Assembly: GCA_036877525.1 (NCBI GenBank)
Contig: JAZGTH010000014.1
Span: 2,686,001-2,750,000, forward strand
Length of the DNA: 64,000 nucleotides
Origin: Chromobotia macracanthus
Lineage: Eukaryota; Chordata; Actinopteri; Cypriniformes; Botiidae
Reading direction: 5' to 3'
Shown: piece after piece, positions 24,969-38,025 of the stretch
Position numbering within the stretch: position 1 is the first letter of the stretch
Layout of the letters: the number at the start of each line of letters is the position of its first letter
Notes under the pieces: model-generated
What the model saw: only the letters and a program-made list of their open reading frames with translations
What the model was told of the DNA's origin: nothing
The model's database searches: none
Made by a program: the position numbers and the translations under genes

Positions 24969-25751
24969 CTCTGTATATTCTAATATGCATGTCTTGTTTC
25001 CACAAAGTACAAAACAATCATGAGGAGATAACAGAGGACACATAACCAATCCGAATAAAGAGAAGACCTTTGGTTTCATGCATGACTTTACGAATAGCCA
25101 ATTTAACAGCACATCTGATTCTGAAGTCTGTGTCTTGTCAGTTCTCTGAATTTAAAAGAAATGTATTTGCCGCTATCTCTAGACATTTTTCTTCTGTCGG
25201 TGTGCCTGTTTCTGGTACTGCTTCTTTGAATTGGTAAATCACTTATGATTGGAAAACCATCATGATGAGAAGTAATAATGTAATATACACAGCAATGCCT
25301 GTTCTGAATCTTTTGCTGATATTTCTGGAGCATTTTCCTGATTTTCACTCGGTGATTCAGTACTGACTCTGCATCAATTATCAGTTTCTTGTCTTCAGTT
25401 TTCTCAGGTACACACACTCACTAACATTATATGTGAGAACAGAGTGACATCACGTTGCATTTACAAGTTTCAGCCAGTGTTCCACATCTCCCCTTTCTCT
25501 TAAAAACTTTAGTTATGTCTTATTGCTCCTGGTACTCGTGGGATTTACGTTATGCATTTTAAATGACTTTCTCTTTGAAAGATTAATTGTCATGCACTCA
25601 GAATTTTAATATCAATCAGAATGCGGTTCAGAGAAGCTTCTTGAGTCCTTGGTTTTCAGCACACTGTGGAGGTGACAAATTCAATTCATAGTATGAATAC
25701 ATTATCTGATTTTTAGGGTGCTTAAAGCATGAGGGTCCAATACGGCCATTC

Positions 25752-25897
25752 AACTGTAGCTCAACAGGTAGCTGCATTGCATCAGCAGCACAAAAAGTTG
25801 TGGGTTTGATCCCTGGAGAAGACACGTACTGATCAAATGTGTAGCTTGAATGTGCAGTAAGTCACTTTGGATGCAAGCATCTGCCAAATGCATAAAT
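25752..25897 (+). mobile_element. tRNA-derived SINE
   Basis: The head has RNA polymerase III promoter boxes: A box TAGCTCAACAGG at 25757-25768 and B box GGTTTGATCCC at 25803-25813, each one base from consensus and 34 bases apart, as in tRNA genes. The tail GTCACTTTGGATGCAAGCAT then CTGCCAAATGCATAAAT is the 3' end common to teleost SINEs and probably pairs it with a LINE partner. It is non-coding. The tRNA part no longer looks able to fold as a true tRNA. Confidence 0.8.
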
Positions 25898-26154
25898 TAA
25901 ACAAAAGAGGCAAACTGCTGGTTCTGTACAAACGTTGTGGTCACCTTTAAGTTTTTGTGCAATGTTATACACATTTCTGCATCAAACAAAAGCCAGAATT
26001 CGCCAAACAGAATTCTGTATATGTGGTGCATCGCGTATTAATCTACCTTATATCACTATATAAACACATCTATCGGTAATTACCAATACTTTGCATATGT
26101 ATATGTACCTATAAAAATAAAATATCATAGAATGTGAAAGAAGTTAAAGAAGTT

Positions 26155-26218
26155 AAATATGTTATTTTGAATGTTTTAGAAACATTTAAATGTTGGTTAT
26201 AAGAATGTTTTTAGCTGG
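26155..26218 (+). mobile_element. AACGTT-type MITE, small relic (copy 10)
   Basis: About 60 bases match one interior segment (TGTTATTTTGAATGTT..AGAAACATTTAAA) and the sequence then jumps to a degenerate TTTTTAGCTGG end. It is the only trace of the family between 18.9 and 28.6 kb. Confidence 0.55.
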
Positions 26219-27282
26219 AATATAAGCCATTTGTATTCACTTTCCCATGAATTTGGAACAATGATAGACAGAATGTTTGGTTAAACTGTGGAAACAATGA
26301 TTATATTTTACAAGTAGGGCAAAAACTAGATCACATTTAAATGAAGATGTTAAATAGTTATTTTTGAATTGAAGTGTTATATCCATAACCTGTGCTATAT
26401 AACCATTTTCTTTGTATGTTATCACCACATAAAAATTATTCATATCTTAGTTATCAACTAGGCCACAGAGAAACCCAGGATAACTAGTCTTTTCATTGTA
26501 ATTAAAGACTTGCCTGTGATGGATGTCACATATGAAGACTGACCTGTCCTGCTAGCAGCTGAAATGTTTAACAGAGGAAAGTTGGGTCATATAAGCAATG
26601 GGGGTTTGATACTTCAGAGTGATCTAAGTCTGTCACAGTGGGGTTTTCTGAGTGGCAGGGTCACAACGTTTAAATTGTACAACAGAATATGAAATAATGC
26701 TATAGTGCAGATACGATCTGTAAGATTCAATTTATATTAAGTCCTGAATCAATGCTTTGCTGTAAACATTTGCCTTTATAAATAAGCTCATCAGAAAGAC
26801 AGAGGTGAGCCCGCTTCGTTACCTTCTTAATTTATTTTATACACAAACACACACACATATATGCACAAAATCATAATATTCTCTTTTTCAGTTGGAGACT
26901 ATCCACTCATATTATGGTTTACGAGGATCAGTTCTCCTGCACTGTGAGGTAGCAGGAATCTCTGCAGGTCTCTGTGACAGGACGTTTCCTGCTGCGTTCT
27001 GTCACTCTGCTGGACAGATGATAATGTCAGCGGTGTCAGGATTAATCTGGCCTTTAGTAAAGACAGAGATTATCCAGTTCATGAAAATGTAGTACCAGCT
27101 CTTATAGGTCACATTTCTAATACCCCCAACAGTGCTGTCTACAAGGTAATGTAATCTACAGGCATCACACTCACAGCAAAACCAGCAGCATCATTTCTGT
27201 ATGTGTATGATCTGCAGCATGAGAATTTATAACACATCCACATAAACGACTGACTGGAGATCCAGTGTCATTCTTTGTTGGA

Positions 27283-27312
27283 ACATACATATGTACATGT
27301 ACACATACATAC

Positions 27313-27345
<33 letters not shown>

Positions 27346-27435
27346 CATACTGAGAGAGAGAGCGAGAGAGAGAGAAAGATAGACATATAGATAGATATAC
27401 ATATATATATATACAACATATACATATACATGTAT

Positions 27436-27512
<77 letters not shown>

Positions 27513-27516
27513 ATAC
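27283..27516. repeat. compound TA / GA / (TATATG)n array
   Basis: Imperfect TA and CATA stretches surround a GA run at 27351-27374. From 27436 to 27513 a hexanucleotide TATATG repeats 13 times with no visible error. Confidence 0.92.
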
Positions 27517-27834
27517 AGACTGTGCTTTGTGCATCCTGAAAGATTTTACAGTATTATATAATTGATGTAAGTCTAGAATGTGCTGCACTAGTCAAGCCAA
27601 ACACAGCATATGCATTACTACTACTGCAATGCTGCAGAGCTCCAGTAATACTGGCACAACCAATGTCAATTAGGATTGACACGCTATGTAAATAAACATG
27701 TAACTGGTAATTTAAAAGCCTTTCAGCACCATTAGAATGACACAAACATGCTACACAGATCACAATCAGACATACACATCACAAATAAACACATGTTTTT
27801 CAGATGTGACAGAGACACATGCATACATTCTCAA

Positions 27835-27865
<31 letters not shown>

Positions 27866-27866
27866 A
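27835..27866. repeat. (CT)n microsatellite
   Basis: CT run with one TTT interruption, followed 30 bases later by AGAGAGATAGAGA, so a hairpin is possible. Confidence 0.85.
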
Positions 27867-28609
27867 GTTCTTTACGTCTTGCTTGTTTGTCTGTTGGAGA
27901 GAGATAGAGAATTGAGGGAGCATATTTATCAGGTAACGACTGCATTTTCCTTTTTCTGTGCCTATGTAAACAAATGGATAATTTTATGCAAGGCAAAAAG
28001 AAATTTGCAATTATCTAGTGTCTATTGAAGATAACACTGTCTTATCACAACTCCATTAACTACACTTTCAACTGTCATATAAAATACATCGTCTTCCATT
28101 CAGATAACCAGTGTGTTCCTAAAGCCATACCCCACCTGCACATTTACTGAGATATATAATGAATGCTGAACGACTTAATTCAATTCACTGTCAGTTAATG
28201 AACTAAAGTTGTGGAAGAAACTAAACTTTCCTCTTACACTTTTCTTCAACTTTATGACACAGAGTTCTAGATAGAATTAATTCTAGATAGAATTAGAGAC
28301 TCATCTAACAGATACAGCGCATGCATCATTAGCTGCAGTTTCAAAGCTCCTTGGACATATTAAACCATTTTCATTCAACATCTCACAACCAAAATGTTTA
28401 AATTGGCTGTCAGATTTGTCAGCCATACAGAATATAGCGCTCTTGGTTCACCTGTGCTATTCTATGATCCTTCTGATCTGTTCAAGAAACTGGTAACGTG
28501 TGATATATTTGTAGGTAATGACACCTTTTCTAAAATGACACGCTATAAATAAAAAAGAGGTCAAAGACAATAACACAGGCTTCAGCAATGAAAGCCAGAA
28601 TCTGGTTGG

Positions 28610-28930
28610 CCAACAAGGTTCTCAGAATTTTGGCTTAAGTTCTGTAAAAGATCTTGTTCTCTCAAAGTTATCCAAAACATTCTTGCAGAAACATTAGTAG
28701 AATGTTTTCAATGTTATCATATCAAAAACTTTATTCTCAAGTTGTTAGTGTAATGTTTTAAAAATGTCACAGAATAAAAAGTTTGAATAATGTTTCTATA
28801 ACTAAACAATAATGTTAATACAATGTCTTAAAAACAGACATTTTGAACATTGCTAGAACATTCAAAATAACATTTTTAACATGTTTGTTACTTAATGGAA
28901 ACGTTCTTACAACCTAAAATTGTCATCTTG
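28610..28930 (-). mobile_element. AACGTT-type MITE, full length, degenerate ends (copy 11)
   Basis: Reverse orientation with a complete interior. Both terminal repeats have decayed: the left is CCAACAAGGTTCTCAG and the right is CCTAAAATTGTCATCTTG. Confidence 0.85.
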
Positions 28931-30205
28931 AGAACAGCTATGACACTGTGTCTGCTGTTTTCATGATACAAACATCAAGATTTTTTGTTTGTAATTTTGG
29001 CTAGATTGATTGTAATCACATAAACATTGTTTCTGATGCTATTGCAATGAAAACGTCACTGTTAAATAATACATAAACCACAGAATCCACCAACAATACA
29101 GACATACTGAATCCTTAAAATGTAAATGTCAAAATAAGATGTCAGGGTTAATGTATTGATTTTTCTGTTAGTGACCTTTTCTAAGTTTGTTGTTATTTCG
29201 TAAAACCAAAGCAACAAGCGACTCTATACATCATTTATGTGGCTATTCACGGACTATGTCGCATTCATAAACAATGCATGGGTGTGTTTGCATGGATCAA
29301 ACATGACCGCAATGCAGACAGGTTTTAGTCGTTCTGACATTCCAACTATTTCAAAAGTCTCTGAATGTGAAGTTCAAGGCAGTATGTTGAGACTGAGAAC
29401 TGCTGTATGTTTGTCCCTTGAGGAAAGACTACAGGCTTAGAAACGTTTCAAAGATTTTTGTTTGAATTCCTCGGCGCAATGCGCAACGAATCTGTCAACG
29501 GCACATAACATTTAAGCCCATAAAAGTATTGTAACCCTGCTTTAGCTGTAATGCAAGCAATTGTATCACTTTATATGAAGTGGACCCCAAAAATATCTGG
29601 CCAGTCAGTCACACAAAAAAAATGTCACTGCACTCGATAAAAATGTAAAACAAAGTGGCATTTACTTTAAAGGGAGCACAGGCACACATTATTTCACAGA
29701 TAACATTTCTGGGCCACTGTAGGACAGCTTCTCTAGTTCCGAGTTATTTATTATCATGTAGATGTTACTTCGCAAATGTTCACTTTGAAATGACAAGGAC
29801 TCAAAGATTTTTAATTAAACATAACAGCTTTACTATCTCTGGTATCTATGGTGAGAGGTTAAGCATGGCATGTTTTGCTTTATATATGTAAGCTGAAGTA
29901 CATAAACATCTATCAGGAAGGAGTATTTTAAAACCTTGGTTTTTTTCCATGGCACAGTTACGATTAATAAACCAAAGTTTTACCAGAGTTTGTTTTTGTG
30001 ATGGGAAGCCTCACTGAGAGTTTAAATCGTACAGCTGTTCGATTTAAACTGAATTTCTGGATCAGAAGTTTCCTAACCAAGCATCACACTTTGCAGTAAT
30101 ATACTTATAACATTTGAGTAAATGATTGTAGATAGTTTTAAACAAGTTCACCCTTTCCTGTCCATTTGAAATTGCAGGACGACAGAAACAGATTCCCAGA
30201 GTCTC

Positions 30206-30230
30206 AGACTCTCTCTCTCTCTCTCTCTCC
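30206..30230. repeat. (CT)n microsatellite
   Basis: A pure CT run of about 23 bases. Confidence 0.85.
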
Positions 30231-30439
30231 CTTCTCTCACACACTATAGTTTGTCTATTTGTTTTACTATGTTTGTGAGAAAATCTCAGACTTGTTATAT
30301 CAGACTAATGGTATATTTTATCATCTGCAGGCCGCAGATGCAGAAGTGCTAGTGTACGGTAATAAATACAGTAGATAAACGACACGTCTGTGTGTAACAG
30401 TGAACGGCAGCTCAGAGGTCATTACAGATTAACAATGCG

Positions 30440-30745
30440 AGTTAAAGACTCTCATTGCACTGGGAAAGAAGCTGTTTATTACACAGCAGCTCTAGGAGTA
30501 AAACAACTTGTGGAGTTTTCCGGAGGGCAGCGACTGGAAGAAGTGATGGGCTGCTAAGGAGAGTTCACTGGAGAGATCATTTGCCTTGCCCAGAGCAGAA
30601 GTTTGAAAAAGCACTGGAGAATGTCTGCAGCCGATTGGCTGTGTGGACTCTGCAGGTTTCTGTAAAATCTGATGTCAGGGCTACAGCACCATATAAGACA
30701 GTTATGGATGTACTGTATAATAATGGCTGTGTACATCTCTGAACT
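30440..30745 (-). mobile_element. decayed non-LTR retrotransposon, reverse transcriptase 3' part
   Basis: The plus strand reads GTGGAGTTTTCCGGAGGGCA and, further on, CAGTTATGGATGTACTGTAT, words I recognise as the antisense of the reverse transcriptase tail of a CR1/L2/Rex-like LINE common in teleosts. The element therefore lies on the minus strand. Frame is not kept and stops interrupt it, so it is dead. The clade is uncertain and I could not run a search. Confidence 0.55.
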
Positions 30746-31204
30746 TTTTGTTTCTATCGTCGTTCTTGGGGACAACTAACCAGACTGTACCAGTACACCA
30801 AAGGCACAACTATTCATATGAACTATATACATTTAAAAAGAGATTAATTTTATCTTTATATCTCACCTTCATACTTAGTCTTAGTTTACAAAACCTGCAG
30901 ATCAGCAGGCTATCTACTAAACATGCAGAGATAGTTTTTTCCTGAGTACTGCAGTTTTATCTTTACAAATCAAGCAGGTAGAGCAGTCCAAGAAACAGCC
31001 TGGGTTTGATGTGATGGTCAGAAGGGATTAAAATATATAGCAATCAATATATAATATTGTGCTTGTAATATATGTGACACTTAATTATGATGGGAGTGAT
31101 CTAGTTTTGCACAACACTCTTTTGGATTAGATGCCTGTCACCCAACTTTTTTGATGGATGGAGGCTGTAAGTTTGATGGCACTGACTGAAAACTTTTGAT
31201 AATG

Positions 31205-31365
31205 TTAGATCACAGGTGAACAGTAAAAAAGAGGAGGGGGTAGAGGACACAGCCCTGAGGCACTCCAGCACTCACAGTCAGTCTGTGCTTTGACTGATTA
31301 ATCATCCTGTTCCAAATGACATCCAGAAGCCAGTGGCACATGGATGGATGATCCTGCAAAACAAT
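31205..31365 (-). mobile_element. second piece of the same decayed non-LTR retrotransposon
   Basis: AGAGGACACAGCCCTGAGGC then ACTCCAGCACTCACAGTCAG matches the antisense of the reverse transcriptase region that normally lies upstream of the piece at 30440-30745. The order along the minus strand is correct for one insertion, with about 450 bases of unrelated or unrecognisable sequence between. Confidence 0.5.
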
Positions 31366-32464
31366 GTATTAATTCAAGTGGGCAGATTGTTTTAGAAATG
31401 TAAAAAGATGATGTGGGCAAAGGAATTAAAGAACTTCAAGACTCTGTTCCAAAACCTAGTGAGTGACTTACTGTATGATTTTTACATTTAAATTTGGTCC
31501 CCCACTATTCCTAAATTTTGAGTTACACCATCCGTGTTACATAATTCAAACTAGTGAGCAAACTAGTCTGCACAGGATTTGAGTTACATAAGTTGCTGAA
31601 GAGCTGCTGAAGTGTCATTGAGCTTAGAAATACATTTACCTGACAGTGTGGTTGAGCATCAGCAATCTGGGTGAGCACAGATGCCTAAAGCCTGGTGGAC
31701 TAGCTATTGCTCCGTCAAAGACTTTCCACCTTTTAAAAATAGTTTAAAAAGTTCACAATTAACACACTTCCATATTTCATGCATCAGTTTAAATGCATCA
31801 TGCTGCAACAAAAAGAGAAATACACGATTAAATAGGATGCATGCACGTACGCATTTTTTAAACTGAATCTTGTGATGTAAACCAAATACTTTCTTTGCTG
31901 CTGCAAATACATAAAAAAGGGAATGGTCCACTCCGATGAGGAATAAAAAGAGAAATAAGAGAAGCGTATAAGACTGAGCTCTCTAAACAGTTAAATACAG
32001 GGAGTTACATAACAGCTCTTTTTAAAAAGAAAAGCTCTTTTTATTGGCCTGACATAGAAAGATTTACATATGAGATCATCTCCCCCACTAATCAACAGCA
32101 TGTGGTGTGATCTATAATACTGGCCTTTTGCTGCCATCATGGTCTGAGTCAAAACCTTCTCATCAAACCCATCTCTCTGGCCCGGTTCTGAGAACTTCAG
32201 GGTAAATACAGTATGATCAAACCATAGGAGTCAGTGAACAGATGGTGCTCTTGTAAGCCACATGTAAATATGTCCTTTAGTTATGTCTCATTGCACATGA
32301 TGTTTTTCCACCTTCAGCAAATTTAAGCCTCAGCAGAGATGAACTGCAGTGTGGCATTTGAGCTCATCTTTGATTTTCTCTCTCTGCACCGGCAAATGGC
32401 GAGTTCTCTGACAGCTTGTAAAAACATTTCAGATCTAAAAAAAAAAGAAAAACAAAACCGTCTG

Positions 32465-32754
32465 CCCAGCTAACAATTTTAGGTTGTCAGAACATTTTTC
32501 CAGCATTTCCAAAAACATTAAAATGTTCTATTGTATTAACGTTATTGCTTGCTTATATGAACGTCATTCAGACTTTTAATTCTTTAGCTTTTAAAACATT
32601 CCACTTCATCAACTTAAGAATAATGTTTTTGATATATGATATATAACATTAAATAAACATTCTACTAACATTACTGCAAGAACCTTTTGATCATTTTGAG
32701 AGAACTTTTAGAGGACGTTAGTCAATGTTTTGAAAATGTTCCCTGTTAGCTGGG
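32465..32754 (+). mobile_element. AACGTT-type MITE, full length with intact ends (copy 12)
   Basis: CCCAGCTAACAATTTTAGG at the left and CCCTGTTAGCTGGG at the right are both intact over 290 bp. It is the best copy for defining the terminal inverted repeat. Flanking bases do not show a clear target duplication. Confidence 0.92.
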
Positions 32755-34141
32755 GACCTTCTTTTCAAAACTCTTTATTATTTGTGAGAGCTCTCCAGAT
32801 TTCAGCAGGTGTGGTGTGCTGACGTGTTGACTGTATCTTTGATTGAAATTGGCCCTGAGAGTCTCTCTGTTTGGCATTAGCTGTCCTCTCGACAGACGTG
32901 TGGGATCACAGACTGACTCACTTATGATTTGAATGTTGGATTTGTTACTGATGTTAGATTTTAAAATATTATTACTCCATACTCAGACAGAATTGCCTCT
33001 GAGGACTGAAACAGAACAGTGAAGTTCAAAACAAACTACAGTGCTGTATTGCCACATAGATTTGTCCCTTTAAGTAACTCTGTGGCCTCTTTGACACTTT
33101 AAATAAAAGCTACAGATATCCAAAGAAATCTTTTAAACAATTATTTAAACATTTTACAAGTACTTATTCACCTTGTGACATGCCAATCCTGTATGACTTT
33201 CTTTTATCCATGGAACAAAAATCTTCGCATAGATCTTTTTAAAACAAGGACATGTGTAGCTCCAAGGTAAACACAAAGACAAAAAGAATTTGTGAAAAGC
33301 AGTACAATTCATGTGCTACTTTCCAAGTCTTTTAAAAACTTTGTACAATAGATTTGTACGAAACAGTTATTCACAGTTCATCTTTCCCCTACAGCAGACC
33401 GCTAACTCAAAAACTGTCTGCCTGCCTTATTTCCTCAGGAAAAAACTACAGCATATCAGTTTGGCACGACATTAGTGTGAGTAGATCATTTTCATTTGTG
33501 GATGAACTGTCCATTTAAAACCCTGCCGAATGTAATTAAAACCCCAGCTCACCTGTGATTCTCTTCATTCCTCACGTGTCATCTAACATTACAGGGAAAC
33601 AGATGGCCAGTTTTGAAAGGACGTTTTTCAGCACGGTAATGAAGCTGATATCTCTGGACATGTTAGCAGGTGTTGTGGAGAGCATGCAGGTGAGCAGAGA
33701 AATGAGAACATCTAAAGCAATATTAACAATGATTGAAAATGAAGAGCTTTTTGGACTGTAATTAAAACACTGAGGGGTTTGGATTATAAAGCACTGGGGC
33801 TCATTAGGGTGCTGGCCAGTAACACATTTTATTAATGAAGCTGCTTCTGTCTCCTGAGACTTCTTAGAATTATCCCCAGTCCCTTCAAAACAAGCTCAGG
33901 AAGAAAAATGAGCTTTTGGCTCAAGCTCAATAGTTTTGTAATCCTTAGGTGTGTGTGGTCAATGAGGCAGCTAAACAGATGTTACTGATACAACAGGAAA
34001 GTGCAGGAATTTTGTAAGTGGTTGAATTTGCATTGCATAATAAATCTCCGGAGCAAAAATTGGTCCCTTGGTGAAGTTGCTGCTACTATGGAGGCCATGG
34101 AAGTACAATTGTGGTGACTGGCTACATGGTCAAGTTCTAAT

Positions 34142-34430
34142 CCAGTTAACAAATTTAGGCTGTAAAACGTTTCCTTTTCATTAAGGAAACAAAAATAATA
34201 ACAATGATATTTTGAAAGTTCTAGGAACGTTCAAAATATCCTAGTTTTTAAGACATTGTATTGTTATTGCTTAGATGTAATAACTATTCAAACATTTTAA
34301 TTCATGTTTTCATAATGTTCCACTAACTACTTAAGAATAATGTTTTTGATTTATATGTTACTGCAAGAAAAGTTTTGATCATTTTAAGATAACGTTACCA
34401 CATTTCTGAGAATGTTCCCTGTTTACCCAG
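34142..34430 (+). mobile_element. AACGTT-type MITE, full length, degenerate (copy 13)
   Basis: Left end CCAGTTAACAAATTTAGG and right end CCCTGTTTACCCAG are both mutated. The interior keeps the GAAAGTTCTAGGAACGTTC palindrome at about 34214-34232 and has a short deletion after GATTTATATG. Confidence 0.85.
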
Positions 34431-34771
34431 AAAAGCTTGTTTAAAAGCTTAAACTTTCGACAAGGGCATCCGTGATCGGTATATATTTATTGATGCTCTT
34501 TATCAATGTTTTAAACAGGGCCTGCTTGTTATACTCATTTAGCTTCGACTGCCCTGTTCTTACTCAGTACATTTTATCTGTTTGTACAGTAAAGGACCAT
34601 GAAAGCTGATAAGACTGCCCTCATGTCATGTAGGGTGAGATCTTTTATTGATTTTTTTCCTCACTTTGGCAAACAAAGAAGGTTGATAAAGGTCTGGTGT
34701 CATACAGAGACAGACCCACATCTTGTCAGCTGATCAACAGATACTGACAATGAAGATTTTCTGCTTAGAAA

Positions 34772-34800
34772 ATACTACTGAATATATTATTCAGTAGTAT
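34772..34800. repeat. perfect 13-bp inverted repeat
   Basis: ATACTACTGAATA and TATTCAGTAGTAT face each other across TAT. A related ATTACTGAATAC-like word follows near 34817. Confidence 0.85.
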
Positions 34801-35199
34801 ATTACTGAAATACATATTACTGAATACACATTTACATTAACAACAGGACCACAAGAAACAAGAAAAGAACGCTAATATTATCTGTACTTTTCCCAAGTAA
34901 AGCATGCACATTAAAAATCAATATTTTTTACCCAGCCCTATAAACTACTTACATTTCAGCTACTTACATTACAGCTCCCTTGTGCCAGCTTCCTCATGCA
35001 ATAAAAGCCCTGACATTATTGTTGATTATATAATCTCAGCTGGAAGGCATTATCTCTGGATGATTACCTGCTTTATTGAGAAAGACGGTTCTCATCGGTT
35101 CTGCAAGAAAGCCACATTAGCAGACATATCTGGCCTGCGTTCGTCAGAAGGTAGCAGATGTTGGTCCACATGTTAGCTGTGTGCAACCTGAAACTGAGC

Positions 35200-37239
35200 T
35201 TGTGATGTTTCTCTAAGACCAGAGGACCATGATACAGATCAATTCATGTTCTCCTCCAAATAGCCTCAGCATGAAACATTCAGGCCTTTGTTCTGCAGCA
35301 GTTTCCCTTCTGTTCGCTTGTTTCATTATTCTTGTATGCCGGCCACAGTGTAAAGTGAACCATATATTTAAACTGTACCACCTGATGGTCAATTATTTAA
35401 CTGTTTTTGTAGTTTAACTTTAATAATAGAACGATTGTGCCAGAAGTGCTAATGACAAAAAAGAAACCTCGGGAAAATGTCACTTAGAAGTCATTTAGAA
35501 ATTAATATAGTTTCCCAAAATGTTTTTTAGTTTTCAACTAGGCATTAGGATCAACTGAATGGACAGAAATTGTATGTCAATTGTTCCAGCGTTGAGACGT
35601 GCACATGTTTTTCCAGGCATGTCACATGATGACAATGTACTCGCGGTCAAGCGGCTGCTGGGTTTTTCTAAGGCGGAGAGTTTCAGGGGGTGTGCTGGCC
35701 ACACACCCTGCGGTTCAGTGGCATTAGCCTGCTGACAGTAAAGTAACTCTGACAGTCAACAGTGTCATAAGAATGTCTCTATTTACTGTGATGACCTTTT
35801 CCTGTGTATTACCGTGATATTGATTTCTCTTCTATGTGACATTGAACAGCATCCTTTTCTGACACCTGTGAGACTGTTCCATCCACAATCAATTTTAACT
35901 ATATTCTTACTGTAGGTCAAAAATGTTTTTTTTAAAATAAATTTCTACTAATTTTTAAAGAAACATCAAAGACAGTCAAAATTGATACTTAAATAGTTTG
36001 TACACGAGAGCTCCATAAATCTCATGAGACATTGTAAAGAAAACCAAAGTAATACAACTTTTACAATTTTACAAGCTGTTCCAAACCACTGTGGGTGAAC
36101 CTGGGTATCGTACAGACGGAACGTAATAAAAGATTAATATAAGATTAACTTATTTGATGGACATTAAAACTAAAGTCAGATATGATGTTAGGAACCTCCA
36201 TGCCAGTTCACCAACACAATTGCTCAATGTCAATTAATAAAGGAAACTTCTTTATTATTCTTGCCTTGCCATTCCTGTCTGAAAAACTGAACCCAGCATG
36301 ATGCTAATCATAACATTTCCTCCAGCAAAATTGTGTTACTCCACTGAGAGCATCTCAATCTAGTAATAAGAGGGTTAATGTCTGTGAGTGTATCATGCTG
36401 ATCACTGCTGTTCTCTCTGAATCATTTCAAACCCTGAATATGTGTGTGTAGCTTGTGGCTTCTTATTAGCATCAAAATGATGGTGTGTGCTTTATACACT
36501 GTGGCAGTGAGTGAGTAATGAATGTTACTGTCATAGCTAAAGGACAAACAAATTATTTTTTGGGACATGGCAAGATGGTACAAGTCGCCCCCTGTGGCAA
36601 GATATCAAAAGGACTACCCTCAAGACTAATGATAGCATTTTAAATTAGTAACATTTTAGAAACTATTATTTAAATTATAAACCTTTTGAAACTATTTTAA
36701 CTTAAAATTATTAGAATAATATTGAGAATAGTTTTAAAAACTATTAGAACACAATGCATGTTTTCAGTCTACACAACCGGTCTTCCACATCTCACAAAAT
36801 CTAGTCAGGAAGGAGGTGAAAATAACAGTTCCTTGCAAATGAACATGATTGTATCTGAGAGAGTATCTGAAATGTGTGGTCAGTGTGTCTGTGTGCAGTC
36901 AATGAGAGTCTGTTTTAATCAAGAGCCATGTTTGTATTGGCCGTCCGCCCATCCTCTAATGATGCATGAAATTAGCACAGCAAAGCGTCTATGGGAAGTT
37001 ATTTTTGCTTGTGATGGTAAAAGGTTTCTGCTGGGAACTTTGGATTTAATCTTTGTTGCAAAGTAGATGTTTATTCAATTTCTGAGAAAAGGCTCTTTAC
37101 TTTTGTCTGCTAATAGCATTAAGTCTTTATCTGACACGTTACCAGACTTGTAATGCTCTTATGAGTTACACTGGTAATCAAAATATATCACTTTGTTTAG
37201 TAAAAATCCTCAAGATTTTTCTCCATTTCTGAAGATATT
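35200..37239. other. non-coding, nothing recognised
   Basis: A somewhat G+C-richer stretch at 35640-35720 contains the small hairpin GGGTGTG / CACACCC. Otherwise only chance ORFs, the largest 114 codons at 36722-37066. Confidence 0.45.
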
Positions 37240-37472
37240 AATTTTGGTTAAAAATGAACAAAAATCAGTTATTGAGCAAGCACATGACAGATCAGTGTTC
37301 AAAAGCTCTTCTCATCTCATCATGGGAAATGTCAGCTTGACTTGTAAACGTACAGACTTGTATCATAACTTTTCAGCCATGTGAGGAAAATAACTCAAAT
37401 TTGCAAGTAACCTGCAATTCTGTGTTTCAAACAGAGGAGGAGAGGTAAAAAGTTACAAATTGCAGCTTTAAA
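37240..37472. mobile_element. TTAAAGCTACAAT-type MITE, one end lost
   Basis: It matches the copy at 19417-19660 from AAAATGAACAAAAATCA to the closing AGTTACAAATTGCAGCTTTAA. The left terminus is missing. Confidence 0.75.
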
Positions 37473-37986
37473 TAGACACCACAATGTGGGACAATACTGC
37501 AAAATAATACTAAAAGTGCAAAGTTAAGTTATCTTCTTTGGTGAATCAGTCATGCAAGACTGGATGCAACACTGGATGTCAAGACAGGTTAAGTGCCTCT
37601 GATTATTTTTGACCATTTTGGTTTTTGAAGTGGAAGTTTCAAACAGCTGCCTTTGAGGGTCCCTGTAAGTCAAAGCAGGGACTAGACAGTAGCTGAACAC
37701 TGTGATCAAAAGAAAGGCTGGAAAGTCTTCAGGCATTTTTAGTGCACACCCTGCTATATAATTTTAACTGCAGTCTTGTATTCCTACTGCATTGTCTTTG
37801 TTTCAGATATTTGTCAACAGGAATGCCAGTGATCTGACAATGAAACAAACAAAAAGAACGCGCAAACTTGCAGAGAAAGTTTCTCTAAAGTTACTCTAAG
37901 TTTGACTAGTGCTTGTCATATAGGGAATTTTAGTATGATTTAAGAGAGTATATGCATCAAGGCAACAAATCATGTTTACACTTGAA

Positions 37987-38025
37987 AAAAATATATTGGA
38001 GATATATTGGAGATATATTGGAGGT
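37987..38025. repeat. 12-bp tandem repeat, three units
   Basis: The unit GATATATTGGAG occurs about three times head to tail, the last followed by GTATGAGG. Confidence 0.85.

Noticed and set aside
25752..25830. Possible tRNA gene
   Set aside because: The A and B boxes are present but the sequence lacks a closing acceptor stem and carries a SINE tail, so it is a SINE head.
27268..27588. 106-codon ORF with a long HIHIHI run
   Set aside because: It is only a translation of the (TATATG)n and TA arrays.
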